A stretch of DNA of 64,000 bases from Ramlibacter alkalitolerans (GCF_016722765.1 NZ_JAEQND010000005.1:1-64000), one strand, 5' to 3'; shown: positions 51,819 through 59,825, counted from the first letter of the stretch. Made by a program: numbers and translations. Notes: generated from the letters alone by a model not told the origin.

Positions 51819-51823
51819 AGCAG

Positions 51824-51848
51824 CGAAGCCGGCGCAAGGCCGGCTTCG
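51824..51848. terminator. convergent hairpin terminator
   Basis: CGAAGCCGG and CCGGCTTCG form a perfect 9-bp stem with a 7-base loop, between the ends of two convergent genes. There is no long T-run on either side, so it may work weakly or in both directions. Confidence 0.5.
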
Positions 51849-51872
51849 GTGGCGAGAGCGGCGCGCGCCCGC

Positions 51873-52832
51873 TTACTTCGACGCGTTGACCATGTATTCG
51901 ACGGCAGCCTTCACATCGGCATCCGGCGCCGTGCTGCCGCCCTTGGGCGGCATCGCGCCCTTGCCGTGCAGCGCGTTGTTCTGCAGCGTGGGCAGGCCCT
52001 GCGCGATGCGCGGCGCCCAGGCCGCCTTGTCGCCCAGCTTCGGCGCTCCGGCGACGCCGGCACCGTGGCACATGCCGCAGGTCGCGTCGTAGAGGGCCTT
52101 GCCATTGCCGGCGGCGGCAGCGGGAGCCGCAGCGGGCGCGGCGGCGGCGGTCGTCGCCGCGGCGGCCGGCGCGGCGCTGGGGGCCGCAGCGGCAACCGGA
52201 GCAGCGGGAGCCGCCGGTGCGGCAACAGCCGGTGCGGCAGCAGCCGGGGCCGCGGCGACCGGAGCGGCCCCGGCAGCCGGAGCGCCCGCCACCGGGGCGG
52301 CCGGCGCTGCGGGCTCGGCGAACTTCGCGCCGGCCGCGTTGGCCATGTAGGCCACGCCGCGCGCCACTTCGACCTCGCCGAAATCGCCGCCGGCCTGCGG
52401 CGGCATGGCGCCCTTGCCCTTGACGGCGGAGGCGACCAGGGCGTCGAAGCCGGTCTTGATGCGGTTGGCCCAGGCGGCCGCGTCACCGAACTTCGGTGCG
52501 CCGGCAGCGCCCGTGGTGTGGCAGGCCGTGCACTGGGCCTTGAACACTTCCTCGCCGCTGCGCAGCGGCCGGTTGGCATCGCGGATTTCCACGGTGCCCA
52601 CCTTGCGCAGGCGCTCGGCGACGCCGCGCTCGATGTCCTGCGTCGTCACGCCACCGAGGACGTACTTCTCGACATCCCTGCTGCCGGCGGGCTTGTCCTC
52701 GGACACCACGTACGACACCAGCGCGATGATGATGAACACCGGGACGACGAAGGCGAACAGCACCGTGATCAGCAGTTGCTTGGGAGTCTTGATCGGGCCA
52801 GTGTGGGCGTCGTCCAGCGTGCTGTCGCTCAT
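51873..52832 (-). CDS. membrane-anchored diheme cytochrome c
   Basis: The 319-residue protein has one membrane helix (about residues 19-43) and two cytochrome c5-like domains, heme sites CTACH (101-105) and CGMCH (252-256), each followed by the axial Met in GAMPP. An Ala/Pro linker of about 65 residues (172-240), nearly all A, P, V and G, joins them. It should carry electrons in the periplasm between respiratory complexes while tethered to the inner membrane. It is divergent from a hemerythrin gene. The linker is a low-complexity DNA stretch and may vary in length between strains. Confidence 0.9.
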   Translation of the reverse strand: MSDSTLDDAHTGPIKTPKQLLITVLFAFVVPVFIIIALVSYVVSEDKPAGSRDVEKYVLGGVTTQDIERGVAERLRKVGTVEIRDANRPLRSGEEVFKAQCTACHTTGAAGAPKFGDAAAWANRIKTGFDALVASAVKGKGAMPPQAGGDFGEVEVARGVAYMANAAGAKFAEPAAPAAPVAGAPAAGAAPVAAAPAAAAPAVAAPAAPAAPVAAAAPSAAPAAAATTAAAAPAAAPAAAAGNGKALYDATCGMCHGAGVAGAPKLGDKAAWAPRIAQGLPTLQNNALHGKGAMPPKGGSTAPDADVKAAVEYMVNASK

Positions 52833-53009
52833 GGTGTTTCTCGTTGGAGGCGTTCTTTGATGAACCCGCGATTATATCGGGCGGTCCCGATGGGCCCCCG
52901 CCCGTCGGGTTTCGGGCGGGCGGGCAGCGGCGCGGGGGCCGCGCTTGACCTGCATCATCCCGCCGCTCGGCGGTCTCGCGGACGCTCGGGGCCGGAGGTC
53001 TCCCCAGCA

Positions 53010-53594
53010 ATGTCCGGCGCATCCGCCCTCAGCATCATCCGCGAAGAACACGCGGCCGTGTCGGCCCTGCTGCGCTCGCTGCGCCTGCTCGCGGCCAAGG
53101 GGCCGGGCGAGCGCCGCGCGCAGTTTTTCGAGAGCATGCGGGCCATGCTGTTCTACCTGGACGAATTTCCCGAGCGGCGCCACCATCCGAACGAGTCGAA
53201 CCTGCTGTTCCCGATGCTGCTGCGCGCCACGCCGGAACTGCAACCGGTGATCGAGAAGCTCGAGGCGGACCACGCGTCCGGCGAGCACCGCGTGCGCAAG
53301 CTGCAGCACATGCTGGTGGGCTGGGAGTTCCTGGGCGAGGCGCGCCGCGACGGCTTCACCGTCGCCCTGAACGACTACATCCGCCTCTACCTGCAGCACA
53401 TGCAGGTCGAGGAAACGCACCTGCTGCCGCATGCGGCGCGGGTGCTGAGCCCGGCGCAGCACGCCGAGCTCGATGCCGCCTTTGCCGCGGCGCTGGACCC
53501 GCTGGCCTCGGGCCGCCGCGAGCCGGTGTACGAAGAACTGTTCGATCGCATCGTGGGACAGGCGCCCTCGCCCGTCGGCCTCGGCCACGGCTGA
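53010..53594 (+). CDS. hemerythrin-domain protein
   Basis: A 194-residue four-helix protein of the hemerythrin type. The likely di-iron ligands are His14 (EEHAAV), HHPNESNLLF near residue 56, the His in ADHASGEHR near 85, and HMQVEETHLLPHA near 130. Such proteins bind oxygen or nitric oxide or sense iron and redox state. Beside cytochrome c and methionine sulfoxide reductase genes this suggests a role in oxygen or redox handling, but the ligand set varies in this family and oxygen binding is not certain. Confidence 0.85.
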   Translation: MSGASALSIIREEHAAVSALLRSLRLLAAKGPGERRAQFFESMRAMLFYLDEFPERRHHPNESNLLFPMLLRATPELQPVIEKLEADHASGEHRVRKLQHMLVGWEFLGEARRDGFTVALNDYIRLYLQHMQVEETHLLPHAARVLSPAQHAELDAAFAAALDPLASGRREPVYEELFDRIVGQAPSPVGLGHG

Positions 53595-53736
53595 GGCCTG
53601 CGCGGTCCAGTCGCCCTGCACCACGCGGGCCGTGGGGGCAGGTGCAGCCAGCGCGCCTTCGCGCTATAACGGGTCCACAGGCCACGCGGGCCTGCAGGCG
53701 CCCATGCGCGCCATCCGCACTCCCATGGAGGAACGA

Positions 53737-54432
53737 ATGAACAGGCTCATCTTCGTCGTCGCCGCGCTGGCGCTAGCCGGCTGGGCCTTCGTGGGCAGCG
53801 GCGTCGCCGCCGAGAAGGCGGTGCAACTGCCGCCGCCGGCGCAGGACGTCAACGGCACCGCCGCCACCGAAACGGCCGTCTTCGCCGGCGGTTGCTTCTG
53901 GGGCGTGCAGGCGGTGTTCCAGCATACGAAGGGCGTCCTCAGCGCGGTCTCCGGCTATGCCGGTGGCGAGCAGGGCACGGCCCACTACGAACAGGTCGGC
54001 TCCGGGCGCACCGGGCACGCGGAATCGGTGCAGGTCACGTACGACCCACGGCAGGTTTCCTTCGGCACGCTGCTGCAGGTCTACTTCTCCGTCGCGCACG
54101 ATCCGACCACGCTGAACCGGCAGGGCCCGGACAGCGGCTCGCAGTACCGCTCCGCGGTGTTCTACCGCGACGCGCAGCAGAAGGCGGTGACCGAGCGCTA
54201 CATCGCGCAGCTCGATGCAGCGAAGGTGTTCCCCTCCAGGATCGTGACCCAGGTCACCCCCCTGAAGGCGTTCTATCCCGCCGAGGCCTACCACCAGGAT
54301 TACGCGACGCGGCATCCGGAGTCGCCGTACATCGCGACCTTCGACCTACCGAAGATCGCGAACCTCAAGGCCATGCTGCCGCAGCTTTACCGCGACAAGC
54401 CGGTGCTGGTGGCGGCGCAGACCAAGGGTTGA
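53737..54432 (+). CDS. msrA: exported peptide methionine sulfoxide reductase MsrA
   Basis: A 231-residue enzyme that reduces methionine-S-sulfoxide in oxidised proteins. The catalytic Cys53 is in AGGCFWG, with YAGGEQGTAHYEQVGSGRTGHAE (residues 79-101) and DPTTLNRQGPDSGSQYRSA typical of MsrA. A signal peptide (residues 1-25, LALAGWAFVGSGVAA) marks it as periplasmic, which is less common than the cytosolic form. GGAGGAACGA before ATG 53737 decides the start over earlier in-frame codons. It lies between hemerythrin and L,D-transpeptidase genes. Confidence 0.93.
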   Translation: MNRLIFVVAALALAGWAFVGSGVAAEKAVQLPPPAQDVNGTAATETAVFAGGCFWGVQAVFQHTKGVLSAVSGYAGGEQGTAHYEQVGSGRTGHAESVQVTYDPRQVSFGTLLQVYFSVAHDPTTLNRQGPDSGSQYRSAVFYRDAQQKAVTERYIAQLDAAKVFPSRIVTQVTPLKAFYPAEAYHQDYATRHPESPYIATFDLPKIANLKAMLPQLYRDKPVLVAAQTKG

Positions 54433-54563
54433 CGGGGGCCGCCGCCGCCCCGGGGGACGGCGGCGTCCTACTGCAAGGCACTGCACTCGGGAAGGCCGCA
54501 CGGCCGGCCAGGCTCCTATGCTGCGACGGTTGGTCCATTGCCGTGCCAGCCCTCACAGCCCCC

Positions 54564-55394
54564 ATGCCAGTCCGCCTGCCCCGTCCCCGCTTCGCCCGCT
54601 CCGGTCTTGCCGGCGCGCTGATCTGCCTCGCCGCGGCTGCGGCATGGGCGTCGCCTGAACCCTCTGCGCTCGCGAGTTCCGCGACCGGCGCGGCTGCCAC
54701 GCACCATGCCGCGGTGGCCCAGCCAGGGCCGTTGGCGCAGTTCGGCTCCACGCGCGTCTCCGCCGGCGTGCGCGAGGTGGCGAACTGGGCCTTCTTCACC
54801 CGCGACAACCGCGGCCGGGCGGTGGTGATCCTGGACAAGCACGAAGCGACCGTCTACGCCTTCGACCCCCAGGGCAAGCTGCTGGCGACGGCACCGGCGC
54901 TGCTGGGCCTGACCATCGGCGACGACACGCCGCCGGGCGTCGGCGACAAGCCCTTGTCCGAGATCCCGGAACACGAGCGGACCACGCCCGCCGGCCGCTT
55001 CATCGCGCAGCCGGGAGAGGACGACACGGGTGTCGACGTCGTTTGGCTGGACTACGGTGCGGCCGTCGCGATGCACCGCGTGATCACCACGTTTCCGGCG
55101 CAGCGCCGGCCGGAACGGCTCGCTTCGCCCGATCCCAAGGTGCGGCGCATCTCGTATGGCTGCATCAACCTGCCGATCCCGTTCTACGAGCAGGTGCTGA
55201 GCCCCACGGTGCGCAAGATCGGCGCGGTGGTGTACGTGCTGCCCGAGACGCGGCCCCCGGGCGAGGTCTTCGGCTCCTGGGACGTCACCGATCCCGCTGC
55301 GCGGCCCCCGGCGGGCGCGCCCGCGGCGTCGGCGCGACCGGCCAGCCCCCAGGCGCACGCGCTGCGCACGGCGGCCGCGGCGGCGGGGTTCTGA
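54564..55394 (+). CDS. L,D-transpeptidase (YkuD family) with variant active site
   Basis: A 276-residue exported protein. The signal segment is LAGALICLAAAAAWA. The YkuD core has His171 (AMHRVITTFP) and Cys200 in RRISYGCINLP. Family members normally read S-H-G-C-[IV]-R; here the His is Tyr and the Arg is Asn. The enzyme would cross-link peptidoglycan stems or attach proteins to them, and the substitution may change the rate or substrate. The Pro/Ala-rich C-terminus is disordered. The ATG is the one that gives the signal peptide; an upstream open frame is a shadow. Confidence 0.8.
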   Translation: MPVRLPRPRFARSGLAGALICLAAAAAWASPEPSALASSATGAAATHHAAVAQPGPLAQFGSTRVSAGVREVANWAFFTRDNRGRAVVILDKHEATVYAFDPQGKLLATAPALLGLTIGDDTPPGVGDKPLSEIPEHERTTPAGRFIAQPGEDDTGVDVVWLDYGAAVAMHRVITTFPAQRRPERLASPDPKVRRISYGCINLPIPFYEQVLSPTVRKIGAVVYVLPETRPPGEVFGSWDVTDPAARPPAGAPAASARPASPQAHALRTAAAAAGF

Positions 55395-55401
55395 GCGTGC
55401 C

Positions 55402-55737
55402 TCAGGAGTCGGCGACGTTCCAGAACGGCCGGATCTCGATGTAGCCACCCGCGCGTGCACAAGGGGTCTCGGCCACCAGGCCGATCACCTCTTCGATAGC
55501 ATCCGCTTCGATCACCGAAAAGCCCGCGAGCGCGAGCGCATGCTGCGCATAGGCTTGGGTCGTGACGACCGGCTCGTCTTCCCAGTTGCGCACCGTGCGG
55601 ACTTCCGGGCGCACCGCGGCCATCAGGCTGCCGCGCCGGCGGATCACATCGTCGGCAGCGGTCACGCGCGCCTTGTCGGCTTCACTCAACGCGTTCCACC
55701 CGGCTTCATCGCCGTAGGCCAGGCACAGGAACTTCAT
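55402..55737 (-). CDS. YciI/DGPF family protein
   Basis: This 111-residue protein opens MKFLCLAYGDEAGW and ends VIGLVAETPCARAGGYIEIRPF, the pattern of the YCII-related (DGPF) domain with its conserved small alpha/beta barrel. Such proteins are often beside extracytoplasmic-function sigma factors or act as small enzymes; none is near here. It is convergent with the L,D-transpeptidase gene with seven bases between stop codons. Confidence 0.75.
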   Translation of the reverse strand: MKFLCLAYGDEAGWNALSEADKARVTAADDVIRRRGSLMAAVRPEVRTVRNWEDEPVVTTQAYAQHALALAGFSVIEADAIEEVIGLVAETPCARAGGYIEIRPFWNVADS

Positions 55738-55820
55738 CGCTACCTCCGGAGGGTGTGGGTGCGAGCGGATTGTGCGGCTGGCTGGACTCTGCTTGGCAAG
55801 GCTCACGCCAGCAGTTGGTC

Positions 55821-55859
55821 CGGCCGGGTGTGCCCGGCCGTGGGAGCGAAGCCACGGCC
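55821..55859 (+). promoter_or_regulatory. two mutually exclusive leader hairpins
   Basis: CGGCCGGG/CCCGGCCG (55821-55840) and GGCCGTGG/CCACGGCC (55836-55859) are both perfect 8-bp stems, and they share 55836-55840, so only one can form at a time. They lie 50 bases before the ATG of the membrane protein at 55910. No T-run follows. They may be an RNA switch or just a repeat. Confidence 0.35.
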
Positions 55860-55909
55860 CGGCGGGACGTGGCCACGCGCCCGTTCGACAATCCGCGCAG
55901 GAGAACCCC

Positions 55910-56569
55910 ATGAGCTTGCCGTCGCCCGGGCGCAGGGAGATCGACCACCGCACCATCAAGCTGCTGGTCGGCCTGATCGCGATCACCTTGCCGCTCCTGA
56001 CCAGCGCGTTGTCCCCCTCGCCGCTCGGCTCGATCAGCGCTTCGTACTACGAAGGCGGCTGGCCGCAGAGCATCTTCACGGGCTTCCTGTTCGCGATCGC
56101 CGCCTTCCTGCTGGCGTACAACGGCTACTCGAGGCGCGAGATGGCCTTGAGCAAGACGGCAGCGGCAGCCGCACTGGGCATCGCGCTGTTTCCCTGCAAG
56201 TGCGGCACGCACACGGAACTCGTCCCCGGGGTGCACGCCATTTCGGCCGCCGTCATGTTCGTGATCCTGGCCTTCCTGTGCCACGAGTTCCGCCTGCGGG
56301 CGCTGGTCAAGGGGTACCCGGAGGCGAAGCTGCGCGCGCACATCTACGTCGCCTGCGGTTCGGTCATCGCGATCTGCATCGCGGTGCTGGCCCTCGATTC
56401 GTTCAGCGGCGGCGCCTTGAGCGCGCGCGCTCCGCGGCTGACCTTCTACGGCGAGGCGGCGGCCCTGCTTGCCTTCGGCGTCTCGTGGCTCACGGCCAGT
56501 CGCGTGCTGCCGGGGCTGACCACGCAGGGGGAAAGGTTCTCCCCCTTGAAGGAATCGGCGCCGGACTAG
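55910..56569 (+). CDS. hypothetical integral membrane protein
   Basis: Unrecognised 219-residue protein with about six hydrophobic segments (near residues 18-36, 56-72, 82-98, 107-125, 144-163 and 178-196). A Cys-rich loop, FPCKCGTHTELVPGVH (residues 97-112), sits between segments 3 and 4. The N-terminus is polar and reads RREIDHRTIKLLVG. It has a GCAGGAG ribosome site. It stands alone between a YciI-type gene on the other strand and a tRNA. I cannot assign a function; a DUF998-type protein is one possibility. Confidence 0.65.
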   Translation: MSLPSPGRREIDHRTIKLLVGLIAITLPLLTSALSPSPLGSISASYYEGGWPQSIFTGFLFAIAAFLLAYNGYSRREMALSKTAAAAALGIALFPCKCGTHTELVPGVHAISAAVMFVILAFLCHEFRLRALVKGYPEAKLRAHIYVACGSVIAICIAVLALDSFSGGALSARAPRLTFYGEAAALLAFGVSWLTASRVLPGLTTQGERFSPLKESAPD

Positions 56570-56626
56570 CGCCGGCCCGGCGCCGCACGCCCGCTCGCCA
56601 TCGGCCGCCCGCTACAATGGCGCGAC

Positions 56627-56702
56627 GCGGCTGTAGCTCAGTGGATAGAGTATTGGCCTCCGAAGCCAAGGGTCGTGGGTTCGATCCCCGCCAGCCGCGC
56701 CA
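56627..56702 (+). tRNA. tRNA-Arg (anticodon CCG)
   Basis: Cloverleaf of 76 bases: acceptor GCGGCTG with CAGCCGC, anticodon stem TTGGC/GCCAA around CTCCGAA with anticodon CCG at 56660-56662, T-loop GGTTCGATCC, and encoded CCA. It reads CGG codons. A -10-like TACAAT is at 56613-56618. No integrated element is joined to its 3' end. Confidence 0.97.
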
Positions 56703-56825
56703 CTGGAAAGCCTTTTCGAGATCTCAGTGACCAGAGGAGGGGCCGCAACGACGCCCGCCGGCTCGGGCACCGCCAGTGGTTCTCCTGCGTCCGGGCCCCA
56801 ACCGGAGCCGGCCGGCCATCCAGCG

Positions 56826-57149
56826 TCACGACAGTATCCAGCGGGCGAGCTGCCTTGCTTCCCGATCGCTGATGCGGGGGCGCTCGCTGCCGTTCGGCAT
56901 CCTCGCGCGACCCCAGTGCGGCCCGAGGTTCGCGTCGTTGCCTTCCTGGATGACGGCCATGAGGCTTGCTTCAGGATTCTTCATCCGCTGGTAGACGGCC
57001 TTGATCGTCTGGAAAGACGGACCGATGCTGCCCCTGTCCATGGCGTGGCACTGCATGCACTGCTTCTCTTCGGCCAACTGCGCGTTCGCGAGAGCGGGTC
57101 TCGAAGCGCCGAGGGCAAGGAGGGCGATGGCGGCGATCGCGAATTTCAC
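56826..57149 (-). CDS. small periplasmic c-type cytochrome
   Basis: The 107-residue protein has a signal peptide (to about residue 22, RPALA) and a single heme site CMQCH (Cys31, Cys34, His35). The axial Met is in ARMPNG. It matches class I cytochromes of the c551/c553 group, soluble carriers between the bc1 complex and a terminal reductase or oxidase. An FNR-like half-good site lies upstream with class II spacing, which suggests use under low oxygen. Confidence 0.88.
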   Translation of the reverse strand: MKFAIAAIALLALGASRPALANAQLAEEKQCMQCHAMDRGSIGPSFQTIKAVYQRMKNPEASLMAVIQEGNDANLGPHWGRARMPNGSERPRISDREARQLARWILS

Positions 57150-57206
57150 GGATCTTCTCCAGGAGGGAACGCCAGACTCAAGCTACTCGCCAGGTCGCCA
57201 TCCGGT

Positions 57207-57220
57207 TTGATGCGCCTCAG
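57207..57220 (-). promoter_or_regulatory. degenerate FNR/ANR-like site before the cytochrome c gene
   Basis: TTGATGCGCCTCAG: the first half (TTGAT) is perfect, the second (CTCAG) has two mismatches to ATCAA. On the minus strand TAGCTT (57185-57180) follows as a -10, so the centre is about 41 bases before the implied start. Confidence 0.4.
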
Positions 57221-57252
57221 GATTCCAACGCCCCGTCCCGCTGCTCCCTGCA

Positions 57253-58608
57253 TCAGAGTTCCACGCGCTGCAGGTGTTCGGCCACGACACAGGACCACTT
57301 GTGCTGCTCCTCGATCGCCTGGCGCAGGCTGTCCGCGGCGACGGGCTCGCCGTGCGTCAGGAACACGCGCTTCGGCGCACGCGGCAGGAGGCCGATCCAG
57401 CGCAGCAATTCGCTTCGGTCCGCGTGGGCCGAGAGCGAGCCGAGGCTGGCAACCTCGGCGCGAACCTTGACGTACTCGCCGTGGATCTTGATCTCCCTGG
57501 CGCCGCCGGCCAGGGCTGCGCCGCGCGTGCCTGCCGCCTGGTAGCCGGCGAGCAGGATCGTGTTCCGCCGGTCCGGCGCAAACGCCTTCAGGTGGTGGAC
57601 CACACGGCCCCCGGTTGCCATGCCGCTGGCCGAAACGATCACTGCGGGGAAGCGCATGTCATTGAGCTTGCGCGACTCGTCGACTGAATTCACCACCCGC
57701 GCCGCATGGCACATCAGGTGGCACTGGTCCTCGTCGAGCCGGTGTTCGCTGCGGTGCTTGTGGTAGATGGCCGTCACGTCGGCGGCCATGGGACTGTTCA
57801 GGAAGACCGGCAGGTCAGGAATCCGATGCTGCTGCTTGAGGACGGCGACCAGGTACAGCAAGGCCTGCGCGCGGCCGACGGCGAAAGCGGGCACCACGAC
57901 GATCCCGCCTCTTGCCGCCGTCCGGTTGATCACTTCGGCGAATTGCGTGGCGGCATCTTCGTGCAGGTGCATGCGGTCGCCGTACGTCGACTCCATCACG
58001 ACGTATTCCGCAGCCGGCGGGGCGTCCGGCGGGCGCATGAGGATGTCTTCGTCGCGCCCGAGGTCACCGGAAAACAGCAGCGACCCCGTGTCCCAGCGGA
58101 CGTGCACGCTGGCCGCGCCCAGGATGTGTCCGGCGAGGCCCAGACGCATGCGGACACCTGGAACCGGCTCGAACTCTTCTCCGAACGCCTTGGTCCGGAA
58201 CAGGGGAAGGACCTTGCGCGCGTCCTGTTCGGTGTAAAGCGGCAGCGCGGGGTGATGCTTCGAGAACCCATGGCGGTTCGCGAAGAAGGCGTCCTCCTCC
58301 TGCAGGTGACCGGAGTCGGGCAGCATCAACGCGCTGAGGTCGCGCGTGGCTTCGGTGGCGAACACGGGTCCACGAAAGCCCCGTTGCGCCAGCGCCGGCA
58401 GGTAGCCGCTGTGGTCGATATGGGCATGGGTCAGTACCACCGCATCGATGGACCGGGCATCCACCGGGAAAGCATCCCAATTGCGCAGGCGGAGTTGCTT
58501 GAGGCCCTGGAAGAGCCCGCAGTCCACCAGCACCCGCTTGTCCTCGTGCTCGAGAAGGTAGCGGGAGCCGGTGACGGTGCCCGCCGCACCCAGGAAGGTC
58601 AGACGCAT
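57253..58608 (-). CDS. MBL-fold beta-CASP RNA-processing exonuclease-like protein
   Basis: A 451-residue metallo-beta-lactamase-fold nuclease with a beta-CASP domain. The zinc motif is LTHAHIDHSGYLP (His61, His63, Asp65, His66), with GDLGRD near 182 and later VVSASGMATGGRVVHHL and GSLSAHADRSEL, all of the CPSF/Ysh1-like bacterial family. The best start is ATG 58608, with GGAGG five bases before; an ATG four codons upstream is also open. Its promoter region carries an FNR-like site, and it is divergent from phaB. Its RNA substrate is not known. Confidence 0.88.
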   Translation of the reverse strand: MRLTFLGAAGTVTGSRYLLEHEDKRVLVDCGLFQGLKQLRLRNWDAFPVDARSIDAVVLTHAHIDHSGYLPALAQRGFRGPVFATEATRDLSALMLPDSGHLQEEDAFFANRHGFSKHHPALPLYTEQDARKVLPLFRTKAFGEEFEPVPGVRMRLGLAGHILGAASVHVRWDTGSLLFSGDLGRDEDILMRPPDAPPAAEYVVMESTYGDRMHLHEDAATQFAEVINRTAARGGIVVVPAFAVGRAQALLYLVAVLKQQHRIPDLPVFLNSPMAADVTAIYHKHRSEHRLDEDQCHLMCHAARVVNSVDESRKLNDMRFPAVIVSASGMATGGRVVHHLKAFAPDRRNTILLAGYQAAGTRGAALAGGAREIKIHGEYVKVRAEVASLGSLSAHADRSELLRWIGLLPRAPKRVFLTHGEPVAADSLRQAIEEQHKWSCVVAEHLQRVEL

Positions 58609-58672
58609 GCCATCCTCCATTCAGGCCAGCCTGAGACACCCAGCCAATGTAGGAGTCGCGGTGCCACGGACC

Positions 58673-58686
58673 TTGAGCACCGTCAA
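58673..58686 (-). promoter_or_regulatory. FNR/ANR-like site before the beta-CASP nuclease gene
   Basis: TTGAGCACCGTCAA, both TTGA and TCAA half-sites intact, six bases apart. On the minus strand TACATT (58651-58646) follows as a -10; the centre lies about 41 bases before the implied start near 58639, as in class II FNR promoters. Confidence 0.65.
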
Positions 58687-58763
58687 GCGCACGGCGGCAT
58701 CCGGACCGCGCCAGTTCCCCCGTCGGCGTACTTCAGCACCGCTTCGGCCTGGCCGGGACGCGC

Positions 58764-58777
58764 TTGATGGCCATCAA
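58764..58777 (+). promoter_or_regulatory. perfect FNR/ANR box before phaB
   Basis: TTGATGGCCATCAA matches the FNR/ANR consensus TTGAT-N4-ATCAA in every defined base. A -10-like TAGATT (58799-58804) follows, so the centre is about 41 bases before the implied start near 58811: textbook class II activation. Confidence 0.85.
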
Positions 58778-58838
58778 GGTCCTGCGGCGAACGCGCCCTA
58801 GATTGGATCCACGTCCTTGCGGGGCGATGGAGGAAGCC

Positions 58839-59561
58839 ATGTCACGGATCGCTCTCGTCACCGGCGGAACCCGGGGAATCGGTGCCGCCACCGCGCTTGT
58901 GCTCAAGCAGGCGGGCTACCGCGTGGCCGTCACCTACGCCGGCAATGAAGCGGGCGCCCAGCGATTCCGGGAAGCCACGGACATTCCCGCGTACCAGTGG
59001 AGCGTGGCCGACTTCGCCGCTTGCCAACGGGGCGTGGACCGGCTCGCGACCGAGCTCGGCCCGGTGGAGATCCTGGTGAACAACGCCGGAGTGACGCATG
59101 ACAGCATGCTGCACAAGATGACGCACGAGGCCTGGGAATCGGTCATCGGCATCGATCTCGGCGGCTGCTTCAACATGTGCCGTGCCGTGATCGGTGGAAT
59201 GCGCGCGCGCAGCTTCGGCCGCATCGTGAACATCGGTTCCGTCAACGGGCAGCAAGGGCAGGTCGGCCAGGCGAACTACGCAGCAGCCAAGGCCGGCATC
59301 CTCGGCTTCACCAAGGCGCTCGCGCTCGAAACGGCCTCCCATGGGATCACCGTCAACGCCATCGCGCCGGGCTACACCGCCACCGACATGGTGACCGCCG
59401 TGCCGGCCGCCATCCTGGAGACCATCGTCGCCCGCATCCCGGTCGGGCGTCTCGGAAAGCCGGAGGAAATCGCCCGGGCCGTGCTGTTCCTGGTGGCCGA
59501 CGAGGCCGGCTTCATCACCGGTTCGACCCTGTCCGTCAACGGCGGGCAGCACATGGAGTGA
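58839..59561 (+). CDS. phaB: acetoacetyl-CoA reductase (PhaB-like SDR)
   Basis: The 240-residue SDR enzyme has nucleotide motif VTGGTRGIG (7-15), NNAGVTHDSMLHKM (81-94), catalytic Ser134, Tyr147 and Lys151 (ANYAAAKAG), and NAIAPGYTATDMV, the pattern of PhaB, which reduces acetoacetyl-CoA to 3-hydroxybutyryl-CoA with NADPH for polyhydroxyalkanoate. FabG-type proteins are close relatives; the THDSMLHKMT run favours PhaB. GGAGGAAG is four bases before the ATG. The gene has a perfect FNR/ANR box, so it would be used as an electron sink under low oxygen. No phaA or phaC is in the window. Confidence 0.85.
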   Translation: MSRIALVTGGTRGIGAATALVLKQAGYRVAVTYAGNEAGAQRFREATDIPAYQWSVADFAACQRGVDRLATELGPVEILVNNAGVTHDSMLHKMTHEAWESVIGIDLGGCFNMCRAVIGGMRARSFGRIVNIGSVNGQQGQVGQANYAAAKAGILGFTKALALETASHGITVNAIAPGYTATDMVTAVPAAILETIVARIPVGRLGKPEEIARAVLFLVADEAGFITGSTLSVNGGQHME

Positions 59562-59721
59562 GCCGGGAGACGAGTGTGGCGCAGGCCTCCAGCACCTTGT
59601 CGGCATCGACCCGTTCATGGCCGCAAGCGGCCGGCATCGGCGTGCGATGACACGCCCGCCGCGGCGGCGCTCATTGCATGGCCGTCCCGAAACCCGGATA
59701 CACCATGAAGGGCTCCGAAGG

Positions 59722-59817
59722 ATGGTCCGCCCGATCAATCTTCCCTGGAAGGTCGTTGGCGCGGCCGTCGCCGTAGGTGCACTCCTCGGGCTTCTCATGC
59801 GTGGCAGCGGTCGATGA
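59722..59817 (+). CDS. possible small membrane peptide or gene remnant
   Basis: A 31-codon frame, MVRPINLPWKVVGAAVAVGA and then LLGLLMRGSGR. It resembles the C-terminal membrane anchor of ElaB/YqjD (DUF883) proteins, which bind ribosomes to the inner membrane. The usual helical first two-thirds are absent, so it is either a short gene or the tail of a lost one. There is no good ribosome site. The rest of the 349-base gap (59562-59910) holds hairpins but nothing else recognisable. Confidence 0.25.
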   Translation: MVRPINLPWKVVGAAVAVGALLGLLMRGSGR

Positions 59818-59825
59818 CCACGCGT

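Noticed and set aside
52897..52920. CCCGCCCG/CGGGCGGG hairpin as a terminator before the hemerythrin gene
   Set aside because: There is no T-run on either strand and no upstream gene to end; it lies in a divergent promoter region.
56627..56825. tRNA-Arg as an integration site
   Set aside because: No repeat of the tRNA 3' end, no integrase and no foreign-looking genes follow in the next several kilobases.
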